Source: Pseudomonas plecoglossicida NBRC 103162 = DSM 15088 (GTDB lineage Bacteria; Pseudomonadota; Gammaproteobacteria; Pseudomonadales; Pseudomonadaceae). From it: 64,000 nt of DNA. The position numbers and the translations under genes are program-made. The stretch's first letter is position 1; every line of letters begins with the position of its first letter. The DNA is taken from positions 25,241 through 89,240 of the forward strand of contig NZ_BBIV01000023.1 of NCBI RefSeq assembly GCF_000730665.1, given 5' to 3'. Shown piece after piece: positions 35,001 to 45,100 of the stretch. The notes beneath the pieces are model-generated. The model was not told the DNA's origin, did not search any database, and worked only from the letters and a program-made list of their open reading frames with translations.

Positions 35001-36447
35001 GAACCTCAGTGGCTGGCGTATCAAACAGTTGCCCTCGCTGCCAGTTGAAGTGGACTTGAGCCATGTCGGGGAGCTGGTGCTGGCCGGCATGGGACTGGAG
35101 GAGGTACACGCCAATTTCCTGCGTTGCTTCGACCGTGTACATACCCTGGTGCTGACCAACAATCGCCTGACGGCCATACCTTCCGGTCTGTCACATCTTC
35201 GCCAGCTGCGCACGCTGCGATTGATGGCCAACAGGATCCGCATGAATTCGCAAAACCAAGAGGTGCTGTCGTCCCTGACGCGTTTGGAAGTACTGGATAT
35301 CAGTCATAACCCCTTGCGTTCGCTGAGCTTGCGTTTCGATGAACCGCCCCAGTTGCAGAGTTTGCGCCTCGGCCATTGTCAGTTGCGAAGCATTCCCGAC
35401 GGCATCGAGCAATGCGGCTTTCTGCAGTTCGCCGACCTCAGCGACAATCAGATCGAGACCGCTCCGGCCGAGCTTCTGCGCATGCCGTGGAGCTTTCGTG
35501 CCAGGTTCAACCTGACTCGCAATCCGATCTCTGCCGCCGAGCGCGAGCGGTTGTACGGGGTCGACCGCCATGGCGAGACGCCACGGCTAACGGAGGCGAG
35601 CGAGGACCTGATGGCCCGCTGGCTGGGTGACCAGCCGCAGGTCGGGCGCCAGGCGCGCATGGCGATATGGCAACGGGTGCAGCACGAGGACGGCAGTTCG
35701 GGGCTGTTCGAGCTGCTGCAGGCGTTGACCCAAAGCAGTGACTTCAGCCGGGAGCGAGGTTATGTCAGTGACCAGGTATGGACCCTGCTCGAAGCCATCG
35801 ACCAGGATGCCACGCTGCGCGGGCGGGTTTTCGACAGTGCCGGTGAAGCACTGGGTTGTGTCGACAGTACGGCGGAGCGTTTCAGTCGCTTGCAGATTCA
35901 GGCGCTGGCCTATCAGGCCGGCCAACGCAGCACGGCCGCAGAAGCCGGGATAGAGCTGTTGAACCTGGGGCGGCGCTTGTTCCGTCTGGAGGCGCTGGAC
36001 CGCTTCGCCTTCCAGGCGGTCGACCAGCGACGATTGGCCGAGGGTCTGGTCGATGACCTGGAGATCGTGCTTGGCTACCGCATCCATTTGGCAAAGGTGC
36101 TGGACCTGCCTTGCCAGCCACGGACCATGACATTCCATACCTTGGCCGACATCACCGCAGAGCGCGAGCAGGAGGCCCTGCAAGCGGTGCTCGCTGCGCA
36201 AACCCCCGAGGCAGTGGCGCAAAGCGTGGCGCGCCAGAGCTTCTGGAGCGACTACCTGCGCCACCAGCACCCTCGGCCGTTCGCGGCGATTGGAGCAGCG
36301 TTCGACGCCCGTGGCGAGGCGCTCGATGTACAGGCCGAGCAGTTGACTACCGAGGTGTATGTGAGCAGTTGGGAGGCACTCAAAGCGGAACGGGAAAGCG
36401 CAGAACATGAACTGACTCTGATGCTGACCCGCGAGGCGTTGGCTTAG
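32014..36447 (+). CDS. Giant LRR protein with an intact NEL-type E3 ubiquitin ligase domain
   Basis: This 1477-aa paralogue of the product at 23278-27720 shares its layout: DUF6543-like N-terminus (FVASRLPLWLKQASQGQINK), a hydrophobic segment (about 365-445), LRRs (about 1017-1172; for example RVHTLVLTNNRLTAIP, LEVLDISHNPLRSL) and a C-terminal NEL domain (about 1199-1477). The catalytic motif is present as GCVDSTAERFSRL with C1282 and D1284, aligning with CEDR of IpaH. The second motif LVDDLEIVLGYR is also intact, so it is probably an active ubiquitin ligase aimed at eukaryotic hosts. The ATG at 32014 gives an N-terminus equal to the paralogue's. It lies between the AraC gene and the acyl-CoA operon. 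No delivery system is visible. Confidence 0.9.
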   Translation: MSQFTTTLADPTDQFVASRLPLWLKQASQGQINKLRDCYAAHRASHGKLAKVLHALASPQTFALQAFTGLLSAEAAKLGFDRLEWLEVRRRFTVSSGISLPEDEISYARSPALLRMMQNFPGNEPFYEGSGLVAKGESRLLLGDANDLARRCREADAGKQYQALLSKTVTAEVRKALAEHKRTGFSLALELAALKGDIGGVQQAAVRELANHDPAQQSTKAYAGTLKVLDCDAFDSLLIQLRGSEGEDTGVVLYMPADVKHPLRFFTGMAKLNEGLAADFLAPAMHRRTGELVQLSERTAFVKKLDKRLRDSEPDLELDGQTVAGDVFAVLADAHVKRLRADADMLLVSTAEAERTAAKDRLLRWKGIGMGALGIAGLFVPGLGELLLAQLAVQVTEQTYDGVSDWAQGHQHEAAEHLLGVAEIVAVTAATAAGAGVVARGFSRSAFVDELEPVDVDGGPRLWAHDLSCYEADPGQASLQGDGLYGEGERRFLRIESRYYAVHRPEPHGPWRLRHPARSDAFEPQLVGNGERCWRLRLERPLEWNDSSLMLDRLWPSHPPLQAPQVEQILQVSGVDRDELRGLLVENRPLPVNLRDTLRRFEVDARLSRVFDELRQSPEVFPDVDILDWCKQQPALQNQSDAQIGIALLEDQRLWRGQLLEHLAAPVHIDDEVMTLLKRDFPGLPDAYVQAALHDMDLTARNVAVQEQRIPLALATKARALMQLARANRALEGLYLQGAYSDGTGELVLALLRNLPKWPERLNLELRKGTESGRLLAQLDPQGLASSRTVLVYREGGFRLYDAQGLELETEVAEPASIFDALLALLSSTERTALALTQDDAAQQLRNQLAAGLPSQRKNLFNLLGWRNETPWFNPGFRLPDGRVGYSLGGRVPGREYSARTLRDRVRVLYPGFNEAQVESFFQRLLQEPGSPFDHLIEHERNYAQLDRALNRWGATTTDRTLRYQRQHFAEQLRRAWRLEGEVDASEAGNRAAMRVNLSGWRIKQLPSLPVEVDLSHVGELVLAGMGLEEVHANFLRCFDRVHTLVLTNNRLTAIPSGLSHLRQLRTLRLMANRIRMNSQNQEVLSSLTRLEVLDISHNPLRSLSLRFDEPPQLQSLRLGHCQLRSIPDGIEQCGFLQFADLSDNQIETAPAELLRMPWSFRARFNLTRNPISAAERERLYGVDRHGETPRLTEASEDLMARWLGDQPQVGRQARMAIWQRVQHEDGSSGLFELLQALTQSSDFSRERGYVSDQVWTLLEAIDQDATLRGRVFDSAGEALGCVDSTAERFSRLQIQALAYQAGQRSTAAEAGIELLNLGRRLFRLEALDRFAFQAVDQRRLAEGLVDDLEIVLGYRIHLAKVLDLPCQPRTMTFHTLADITAEREQEALQAVLAAQTPEAVAQSVARQSFWSDYLRHQHPRPFAAIGAAFDARGEALDVQAEQLTTEVYVSSWEALKAERESAEHELTLMLTREALA

Positions 36448-36562
36448 CGGCCAAACCGCTCATCCAGATTGAACGCTTTGGCCATTGTCCGCGCAGGGCG
36501 TTGGCGTGACCATCGTCAGACCTTTGGTGCGATTCCAACAATAAGAAACCAGGAGTCTGACG

Positions 36563-38209
36563 ATGCGCGATTACGCCGAGGCCGTCCGTTCGTTCGCCTA
36601 TGAAGAGGCCGTGAATGCGGCTTTGCAAGGCGACCTTGGGGCCCTCAATGCCTGTGTCGAATGCTGCGATCGCCATGTAGGCACGGACAAGGCCGCACTT
36701 GTCTGGGAGGATCGGGACGGTAACGGCAAACGCTACAGTTTTGAACAGTTGCAGGAGATGGCCGCCCGTTTCGCCAATGTCTTGCGCTCGCAAGGCGTCG
36801 GTCCCGGTGACCGGGTCGCCGGCTTGTTGCCGCGAACTCCTGAGCTGCTGGTGACGATCCTCGCCACCTGGCGCCTCGGCGCCGTCTATCAGCCTCTGTT
36901 CACTGCCTTTGGTCCGAAGGCCCTCGAGCACCGGTTGGAGCAATCCGGGGCCAAGGTCGTGGTCACCGACCGGGGCAATCGCCCCAAGCTCGATGGCCTG
37001 ACTGCACGCCCGGTCACCATCACTGTCAATGCGGCCGAAGGCGAGCTGGATTTCCAGCGCCTGCTCGACGCGGCAGCGCCAGCATGCGACCCGGTTCTGC
37101 GCCGTGGCGACGACCCGTTCCTGCTGATGTTTACCTCGGGCACCACAGGCCCGGCGAAGCCGCTGGAAGTGCCGCTGCGAGCCATTGTGGCGTTCCAGGG
37201 CTACATGCGCGATGCCATCGACCTGCGCCCGGAAGACCACTTCTGGAACCTGGCCGACCCGGGCTGGGCCTATGGCCTGTACTATGCCGTCACCGGCCCG
37301 CTGTCGCTGGGCCATGCTACCACCTTCTACGATGGCCCCTTCAGCGTCGAAAGCTGCGCGCGGGTCATCGCCAAACTGGGCATCACCAACCTGGCGGGCT
37401 CGCCCACGGCGTACCGCCTGCTGATCGCCGCCGGGCATGAGTTCTCCGCGCCGATCCAGGGGCGCCTGCGGGTGGTCAGCAGTGCGGGCGAACCGCTCAA
37501 CCCGGAAGTGATCCGCTGGTTCGCCGACGAACTGGGCGTGACCATCCACGACCACTACGGCCAGACCGAGCTGGGCATGGTGCTGTGCAACCATCATGGC
37601 CTGCAGCACCCGGTTCACCTTGGCTCGGCCGGCTTTGCCATCCCCGGTCACCGCATCGTCGTGCTCGACGAGCAGGGCAACGAACTGCCCGCCGGCCTGC
37701 CTGGCATCCTGGCCGTGGACCGGGAGCAATCACCGCTGTGCTGGTTCGCCGGTTACCACGGCTTGCCCACCAAGAGTTTCGTCGGCAAGTACTACCTCAG
37801 CGGCGACACCGTCGAGCTCAACCACGATGGCAGCATCAGCTTCGTCGGCCGCAGCGACGATGTGATCACCACATCGGGCTATCGAGTGGGCCCGTTCGAT
37901 GTGGAAAGCGCACTGATCGAGCACCCAGCGGTGATCGAGGCTGCGGTGATCGGCAAGCCGGACCCCGAGCGTACCGAGCTTATCAAGGCCTTCGTCGTGC
38001 TCGCGGCGGGTGTTAGTGGTACGCCGGAACTCGAAGAGACACTGCGCCAGCATGTACGCCAGCGCCTGTACGCCCATGCCTACCCACGGGAAATCGAATT
38101 CGTCAGCGAGCTGCCCAAGACCCCCAGTGGCAAGCTGCAACGCTTCATCCTGCGCAATCAGGAAATCGCCCTACAACAAGCGGCGCAGGCCAACCGCGCC
38201 AGCGCCTGA
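36563..38209 (+). CDS. Acyl-CoA synthetase (AMP-binding, medium-chain ACSM type)
   Basis: This 548-aa enzyme activates a carboxylic acid to its CoA thioester using ATP. The adenylation signature is LLMFTSGTTGPAKP, followed by HDHYGQTELGM, the YYLSGDTVELNHDG loop and GRSDDVITTSGYRVGPFDVES. The C-terminal catalytic Lys lies in LPKTPSGKLQRF. It heads a five-gene operon (synthetase, SDR, thiolase, acyl-CoA dehydrogenase, enoyl-CoA hydratase) that forms a complete beta-oxidation turn. The set suggests short- or branched-chain acids, perhaps linked to isoleucine breakdown, but chain length cannot be read from sequence. ATG 36563 has an AGGAG ribosome site. Confidence 0.9.
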   Translation: MRDYAEAVRSFAYEEAVNAALQGDLGALNACVECCDRHVGTDKAALVWEDRDGNGKRYSFEQLQEMAARFANVLRSQGVGPGDRVAGLLPRTPELLVTILATWRLGAVYQPLFTAFGPKALEHRLEQSGAKVVVTDRGNRPKLDGLTARPVTITVNAAEGELDFQRLLDAAAPACDPVLRRGDDPFLLMFTSGTTGPAKPLEVPLRAIVAFQGYMRDAIDLRPEDHFWNLADPGWAYGLYYAVTGPLSLGHATTFYDGPFSVESCARVIAKLGITNLAGSPTAYRLLIAAGHEFSAPIQGRLRVVSSAGEPLNPEVIRWFADELGVTIHDHYGQTELGMVLCNHHGLQHPVHLGSAGFAIPGHRIVVLDEQGNELPAGLPGILAVDREQSPLCWFAGYHGLPTKSFVGKYYLSGDTVELNHDGSISFVGRSDDVITTSGYRVGPFDVESALIEHPAVIEAAVIGKPDPERTELIKAFVVLAAGVSGTPELEETLRQHVRQRLYAHAYPREIEFVSELPKTPSGKLQRFILRNQEIALQQAAQANRASA

Positions 38210-38220
38210 AGGAACCCATC

Positions 38221-38988
<768 letters not shown>

Positions 38989-39000
38989 GGAGAAACCAAC

Positions 39001-40194
39001 ATGACCCTTGCCAACGATCCGATCGTCATCGTCAGCGCCGTGCGCACACCCATGGGTGGGCTGCAGGGCGACCTCAAGAGCCTGACCGCGCCGCAACTGG
39101 GCAGCGCCGCCATCCGCGGTGCCGTGGCGCGAGCCGGTATCGACGCCGCCAGTGTCGAGCAGGTGCTGTTCGGTTGCGTGCTGCCTGCCGGCCTGGGCCA
39201 GGCACCGGCACGCCAGGCCGCGCTCGGCGCCGGGCTGGACAAGCACACGACGTGCACCACCCTGAACAAGATGTGCGGTTCGGGCATGCAGGCTGCGATC
39301 ATGGCCCACGACCTGCTGCTGGCCGGCAGCGCCGATGTGGTGGTGGCAGGCGGCATGGAAAGCATGACCAATGCCCCGTACCTGCTCGACAAGGCGCGCG
39401 GCGGATACCGCATGGGGCACGGCAGGATCATCGACCACATGTTCATGGATGGCCTCGAGGATGCCTACGACAAAGGGCGCCTGATGGGCACCTTTGCCGA
39501 GGACTGCGCCCAGGCCAACGCCTTCAGCCGCGAAGCCCAGGACCAGTTCGCCATCGCTTCGCTGACCCGTGCCCAGGAGGCGATCAGCACTGGCCGGTTC
39601 GCTGCCGAGATCGTTCCGGTGGAAGTCACCGAGGGCAAGGAAAAGCGCATCGTCAAGGACGATGAGCAGCCGCCCAAAGCGCGCCTGGACAAGATTGCGC
39701 AGCTCAAGCCCGCGTTCCGCGAAGGTGGCACCGTCACCGCCGCCAACTCGAGCTCGATCTCCGACGGTGCCGCGGCGCTGATGCTGATGCGCCGCTCCGA
39801 AGCCGACAAGCGTGGCCTCAAGCCACTGGCGGTGATCCATGGCCACGCGGCGTTCGCCGATGCCCCGGCACTGTTCCCCACCGCGCCGATCGGTGCCATC
39901 GACAAGCTGATGAAACGCACGGGCTGGAACCTGGGCGAGGTCGACCTGTTCGAGATCAACGAAGCCTTTGCCGTGGTCACCCTGGCGGCCATGAAGCACC
40001 TGGACCTGCCCCACGACAAGGTCAATATCCACGGCGGCGCCTGCGCCTTGGGGCACCCGATCGGTGCCTCCGGTGCGCGCATCCTGGTGACCCTGCTGTC
40101 GGCCCTGCGCCAGAACAACCTGCGCCGTGGCGTGGCGGCCATCTGCATTGGCGGTGGCGAGGCCACGGCCATGGCGGTCGAATGCCTGTACTGA
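39001..40194 (+). CDS. Acetyl-CoA acyltransferase (thiolase)
   Basis: This 397-aa thiolase cleaves a 3-ketoacyl-CoA with CoA. The nucleophile is Cys92 in NKMCGSGMQAA. The other active-site motifs are NEAFAVV (with the conserved Asn-Glu) and GGACALGHPIGASGARI with the His and second Cys region near the C-terminus. The length is typical. It carries out the final step of the beta-oxidation cycle encoded by this operon. The GGAG ribosome site lies in the 12-base gap after the SDR gene. Confidence 0.93.
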   Translation: MTLANDPIVIVSAVRTPMGGLQGDLKSLTAPQLGSAAIRGAVARAGIDAASVEQVLFGCVLPAGLGQAPARQAALGAGLDKHTTCTTLNKMCGSGMQAAIMAHDLLLAGSADVVVAGGMESMTNAPYLLDKARGGYRMGHGRIIDHMFMDGLEDAYDKGRLMGTFAEDCAQANAFSREAQDQFAIASLTRAQEAISTGRFAAEIVPVEVTEGKEKRIVKDDEQPPKARLDKIAQLKPAFREGGTVTAANSSSISDGAAALMLMRRSEADKRGLKPLAVIHGHAAFADAPALFPTAPIGAIDKLMKRTGWNLGEVDLFEINEAFAVVTLAAMKHLDLPHDKVNIHGGACALGHPIGASGARILVTLLSALRQNNLRRGVAAICIGGGEATAMAVECLY

Positions 40195-40202
40195 GGTGAA
40201 CC

Positions 40203-41330
40203 ATGTTGGTAACTGACGAGCAACAACAGATCGCCGACGCCGTCCGCGAATTTGCCCAGGAGCGCCTGCGGCCCTTCGCCGAGCAATGGGACAAGGCTCA
40301 TCGCTTCCCCCGCGAGGCCATCGACGAGATGGCGGCGCTGGGCCTGTTCGGCATGCTGGTGCCGGAGCAATACGGCGGCAGCGATACCGGCTACGTGGCC
40401 TATGCCATGGCCCTGGAAGAAATCGCGGCGGGCGATGGCGCCTGCTCGACGATCATGAGCGTGCACAACTCGGTGGGTTGCGTGCCGATCCTGAAATTCG
40501 GCAGCGAGCAGCAGAAACAGCAATTTCTCGCGCCGTTGGCCAGCGGTGCGATGATCGGTGCCTTCGCCCTCACCGAGCCCCAGGCAGGTTCCGATGCCAG
40601 CAGCCTGAAGACCCGGGCACGCCTGGAAGGTGTTCACTACGTGCTCAACGGCAGCAAGCAGTTCATCACCTCCGGGCAGAACGCCGGGGTGGTGATCGTC
40701 TTCGCCGTTACCGACCCGGATGCCGGCAAGCGTGGTATCACGGCCTTCATCGTGCCCACCGATTCGCCGGGCTACCAGGTCGCGCGGGTCGAGGACAAGC
40801 TCGGCCAGCATGCCTCCGACACTTGCCAGATTGTCTTCGACAACGTGCGTGTGCCAGTGGCCAACCGCCTGGGCGAAGAAGGGCAGGGCTACAAGATCGC
40901 CCTGGCCAACCTGGAAGGTGGGCGCATCGGTATCGCCTCGCAATCGGTGGGCATGGCCCGCGCCGCGTTCGAAGTGGCCCGCGACTATGCCCACGAGCGG
41001 CAGAGCTTCGGTAAAGCCCTGATCGAGCACCAGGCGGTGGCCTTCCGCCTGGCCGACATGGCCACCAGGATCGCGGTGGCCAGGCAGATGGTGCTGCATG
41101 CCGCGGCGCTGCGCGATGCCGAGCGTCCGGCCTTGGTGGAAGCCTCGATGGCCAAGCTTTTCGCCTCGGAAATGGCCGAAAAGGTCTGTTCGGATGCCTT
41201 GCAGACGCTTGGCGGTTATGGCTATCTGAGCGACTTCCCGCTGGAGCGGATCTACCGCGACGTGCGTGTCTGCCAGATCTACGAAGGCACCAGCGACATT
41301 CAGCGCATGGTCATTGCGCGCAATCTTTGA
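40203..41330 (+). CDS. Acyl-CoA dehydrogenase (short/branched chain type)
   Basis: This 375-aa FAD flavoenzyme introduces the 2,3-double bond into acyl-CoA. FAD/substrate motifs include AFALTEPQAGSDASS and FITSGQNAGV. The C-terminal QTLGGYGYLSDFPLERIYRDVR is followed by the catalytic base Glu361 in YEGTSDIQRMVIARN. The Glu position is that of short/medium-chain enzymes rather than long-chain or isovaleryl types. It starts 8 bases after the thiolase stop. Confidence 0.93.
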   Translation: MLVTDEQQQIADAVREFAQERLRPFAEQWDKAHRFPREAIDEMAALGLFGMLVPEQYGGSDTGYVAYAMALEEIAAGDGACSTIMSVHNSVGCVPILKFGSEQQKQQFLAPLASGAMIGAFALTEPQAGSDASSLKTRARLEGVHYVLNGSKQFITSGQNAGVVIVFAVTDPDAGKRGITAFIVPTDSPGYQVARVEDKLGQHASDTCQIVFDNVRVPVANRLGEEGQGYKIALANLEGGRIGIASQSVGMARAAFEVARDYAHERQSFGKALIEHQAVAFRLADMATRIAVARQMVLHAAALRDAERPALVEASMAKLFASEMAEKVCSDALQTLGGYGYLSDFPLERIYRDVRVCQIYEGTSDIQRMVIARNL

Positions 41331-41343
41331 AGGAGCAGTCTGC

Positions 41344-42117
41344 ATGGCATTCGAAACCATCCTGTTGGACATCCACGGCAAGGTCGGCCTGATCACGCTC
41401 AATCGTCCCCAGGCGCTCAACGCCCTCAACGCGCAGATCATCGGCGAGATCAACCAGGCCCTGGACCAGCTGGAGAAGGACCCGAACATCGGCTGTGTGG
41501 TGCTGACCGGGTCCGCCAAGGCCTTCGCGGCGGGTGCCGATATCAAGGAGATGGCCGAGCTCAAGTACCCGCAGATCTACGTCGACGACCTGTTCAGCGA
41601 CTCCGACCGCATCGCCAACCGGCGCAAGCCGATCATCGCTGCCGTGTCCGGTTTTGCCCTCGGCGGTGGCTGTGAGCTGGCGATGATGTGCGACTTCATC
41701 CTGGCTGGCGACAACGCCAGGTTCGGCCAGCCCGAAATCAATCTCGGCGTGCTGCCGGGCATGGGCGGCACCCAGCGCCTGACCCGTGCGGTGGGCAAGG
41801 CCAAGGCCATGGAACTGTGCCTGACCGGCCGCCTGATGGGCGCTGAAGAGGCCGAGCGCGCAGGGCTCGTGGCGCGTGTGGTGCCTCAGGCCGAACTGGT
41901 CGAGGAAGCCCTGAAGGTGGCGGCGACCATCGCCAGCAAGTCGATCCCGGTCAGCATGATGGTCAAGGAAAGCGTCAACCGTGCGTTCGAAGTCACCCTC
42001 AGCGAAGGTGTGCGTTTCGAGCGTCGGGTGTTCCATGCGGCGTTCTCCACCGAAGACCAGAAGGAGGGCATGGCAGCCTTCATCGCCAAGCGCGAGGCGC
42101 AGTTCAAGGACCGCTGA
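41344..42117 (+). CDS. Enoyl-CoA hydratase
   Basis: This 257-aa crotonase-fold enzyme hydrates 2-enoyl-CoA. Oxyanion-hole motifs are SAKAFAAGADIKEM and SGFALGGGCELAMMCD, and catalytic Glu residues lie in GGGCELAM and FGQPEINLGVLPG. The ATG at 41344 (MAFETILLDIHG) follows AAGGAGCAGTCTGC. It is the last gene of the operon and converges on the giant gene at 42151-46686, with 33 bases between the stops and no obvious terminator. Confidence 0.93.
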   Translation: MAFETILLDIHGKVGLITLNRPQALNALNAQIIGEINQALDQLEKDPNIGCVVLTGSAKAFAAGADIKEMAELKYPQIYVDDLFSDSDRIANRRKPIIAAVSGFALGGGCELAMMCDFILAGDNARFGQPEINLGVLPGMGGTQRLTRAVGKAKAMELCLTGRLMGAEEAERAGLVARVVPQAELVEEALKVAATIASKSIPVSMMVKESVNRAFEVTLSEGVRFERRVFHAAFSTEDQKEGMAAFIAKREAQFKDR

Positions 42118-42150
42118 GATCCCTGGCCAAACCCTCCAGCGTGCAACCAC

Positions 42151-45100
42151 TCAGCCTGTGAAGAAGTAAGCGTTTGCTGCGGCCCGATCGATCGGGCTGC
42201 GGTAGACCTCGATTTCACGACCGTCAGGGTTCTTGACCAACCGACCGCGCTCATAGCGCTGCTCGGCGGTCTTGAGATGACCCGCGGTGTAGTCGGCCTG
42301 CCGCGTGTTCATGGCGGGGTAGTGGAAGTGGGCAAACCAGTGCGCCTGGTTCTGGTGGCGTATGACGAACTCTTCCAGATAGTCGTCGCTGCGCCCGGCG
42401 ACCTTGGCCAGTCTGTGGCGTGGCCCGGTCGACTCGATCACCACCTGTTCGCGCTCCAGCAGGAACTGCAGCTCACCCATCCTGGGGGCTTGCAGCAGTG
42501 CAACCCGTGCCCGCTGTGCGGTCGCCTGATCGGCCAAGGTCGATGACATGTCCTCTATCGCCTTGATGTTCATGGCTGCGTCAGCACCCGGCGTGCCTTC
42601 GTCAGTCTGGTTGTCGCGTGTCAGGCGCAACTCGATGGCAGCTCGGTGCTCGTCCAGTCGTGCGCGATGGCCAAGCAGGCTGTCCTGGATGTCGACCGGG
42701 ATATAGGTATTGGCCTTCTTGCTTTGCATCAGGGCGACTTCCTTGCGGGCGCCATCGAGTAATCGGGTGCTTTGCTTGAGCAGCGTCTTCAACTTCGCAG
42801 GTGCTTTGCCTGGTGTCGTCTTGGTCTTGTTTGTCGCTGCGGCATCGACGGCGACCCACTGGTCGTCTTCGCGCTTGTAAGCAGTAGAGACAGAGTCGTT
42901 GTCGACCCCTGGAATGTCGATGATGTCGTTGTCATCTGTACGTGGTTGGCCCAGCAGCAGACCGTCATCGCGGGTTTCTATGAGCCCGGGCAGTTGCTCG
43001 TTCAACTGGGATATCGTGCTGCGCTCGTCGTTCCCTGGATACTCAGAGCGCTCGAAATCGACGCTGGTGCTGATGGCGTTGACGTCGCGCCTCAGGTCGT
43101 TGAGCAATGTGGGCACGTGGTCCTTGCCGAAGGCGTCTGCCAGGGCGCTTAGCCGCGTCCTGGCATTGTCCAGGTTCGAGGCGATGCTCTGCAGCACCCG
43201 CCGCATGACCTCATCGCTGGCGTTGGCTTGCTTGTGCAGTTGCACGTACTGACTGATGGCCAGATCGATGTTGCGCCAGGCACGCAAGAGCCAGATACCT
43301 TCATTGTGCTCTTCGTCGAGAATCAGGCGGTCGAAGCGGTTCTCACAGCGTATGAAGCGCCAGTGCAAGATCGTCCAGCTGCCCTTGTGCGGCTCGATCT
43401 TGCTCAGCATCTCGGCGACCTTCGGCTGGGACGGGCCGGCAAGTCGTCGCATCTGCTCCAGGCATAGGTTGAAGGCGGTGGCGTTGTCGAAGAGCTGGTC
43501 GATCAGGGTGCCTGTATCCTCCAGGCGTTTTCGCAGAATGACGATATCTGCGGGGGAAAGCTCGACCAGGCGGTCGATCATGCCCGTCAGCTGCGTGCGC
43601 TCCGGCTTGTAGAGGCGCAGCTGCAGTTCACGTATCTGCAACTGGCATTCGAGCTGATGGAACAGGGTGCCGGCGCGCTTGACCTTGTACTCTTGCACCG
43701 GGGTTCGTGCGTTCAGCTCGTGCAGGCGCTGGATATGTTCTGCGATGAACGTCTCGAATACTTGCAGTTTCTCCAGGCAGCCGCGAATGACGCGAGGCTC
43801 ATCGGAGCCTTGCCCCAGTGTGCTGACTTTCCTGAGCTCGGGTATTCGCTCGACGATGCTTTTCGAGTCGCTGACCAGGCGTTTGGCCAGCTCTTCGGTG
43901 CTTTTCCTGATAGCGTCCTTCGATCTGGCAATCTGCTTCCTGGGCGGCATGCCACCTTTCAGGCGCAACCCGAGGTCCAGCTGCCAGCGGCCCGCTTCAT
44001 CGCGCCGCAGCCACGGGCCGAGTGCGTTGCCATCGGCTGCGCCTACGATTCGAAACTGCTCGCTCACAGTATCGATTTGCACCTTGTAGACCTTGCCCTC
44101 GACTCGACTGTAAAGCTGGTCGGCATGCAAGTAGAGGCCGCGCATGGGGCCAGAGGGAACCGCGGAACCCAGGGTATCGACCGAGATGTCGACCCGCAAC
44201 TTGTCGAGCGCGCTGGCCTGCTTGCTGTCGAGCTTGAGCGTCGGTTGCGCCCAGCTGAAGTCGAGCCGTGTCTCGGTCGGGCTGGTGACCACCACCGGCG
44301 CAGGCGTCAGTGCCTGCTGCTGACCGGGAGGCAGGGTTGCGTCCAGAGGGTGCTCCTGCTCCATACGTTCCATCGCGTGGTTGAAGATCAGGAAGGCGAC
44401 ATTGACCAGCAGTGCTATCCAGTCTGCGCTGCGGTCTCCCGGCTGGTTGTCCTCGTTGGCCTGCATCAGGTGGGCGAATGCGGTTTCCATCTGCACCAGC
44501 CAGGCGGCTTCGGCTACGGGGCCTTCGACGAACGGCAAGACCGTGTTGAGCAACAGCCAGCCCAACTCTTCCCAGCGTTGCCAACGGGCTTCGTCGCTGC
44601 TGGCCGATCGTTCCTTGAAGTTGTGCAACGCTTCCTCGACGCAGGCCTCGTAGATGGCGCGAGCCACATCGACGACAGGGGCTTCGCGTGACAGGGTCAC
44701 CGGTGCCGGCTTGCTCGGTGCGACCGCCCAGTCGTCTTCCAGCGGGAAGAAAATATGCGGTTCCATGAAACCACCATGCTTGTACACCCGCCGGTCCTCT
44801 TCGGGCAGTCGATGAATGATGTCATCCTGCAGTTCGCCGCTTTCGCCGAGTGCCACCAGTAAAGCAAGGCGATCGCGGAACTCCACGATGGGCTCGTGGT
44901 GCAGGGGGCGGTAAAGCAGGCAGCTCTGGCCGGGCAAGGTGTCGTTTTCCAGCAACCAAGCGTTGCGCGGGTGGTCAGGGGCGGCGTCCATCGTTCTCAG
45001 CAGACCCAGCGGGCGCATGACCCATTGATCGTGTTCATCGGGCAGCGGAGCGAACAGCTGTTCGACAGCGATGATCGCCAGCAGCGAGGGGTGTCCGTGC

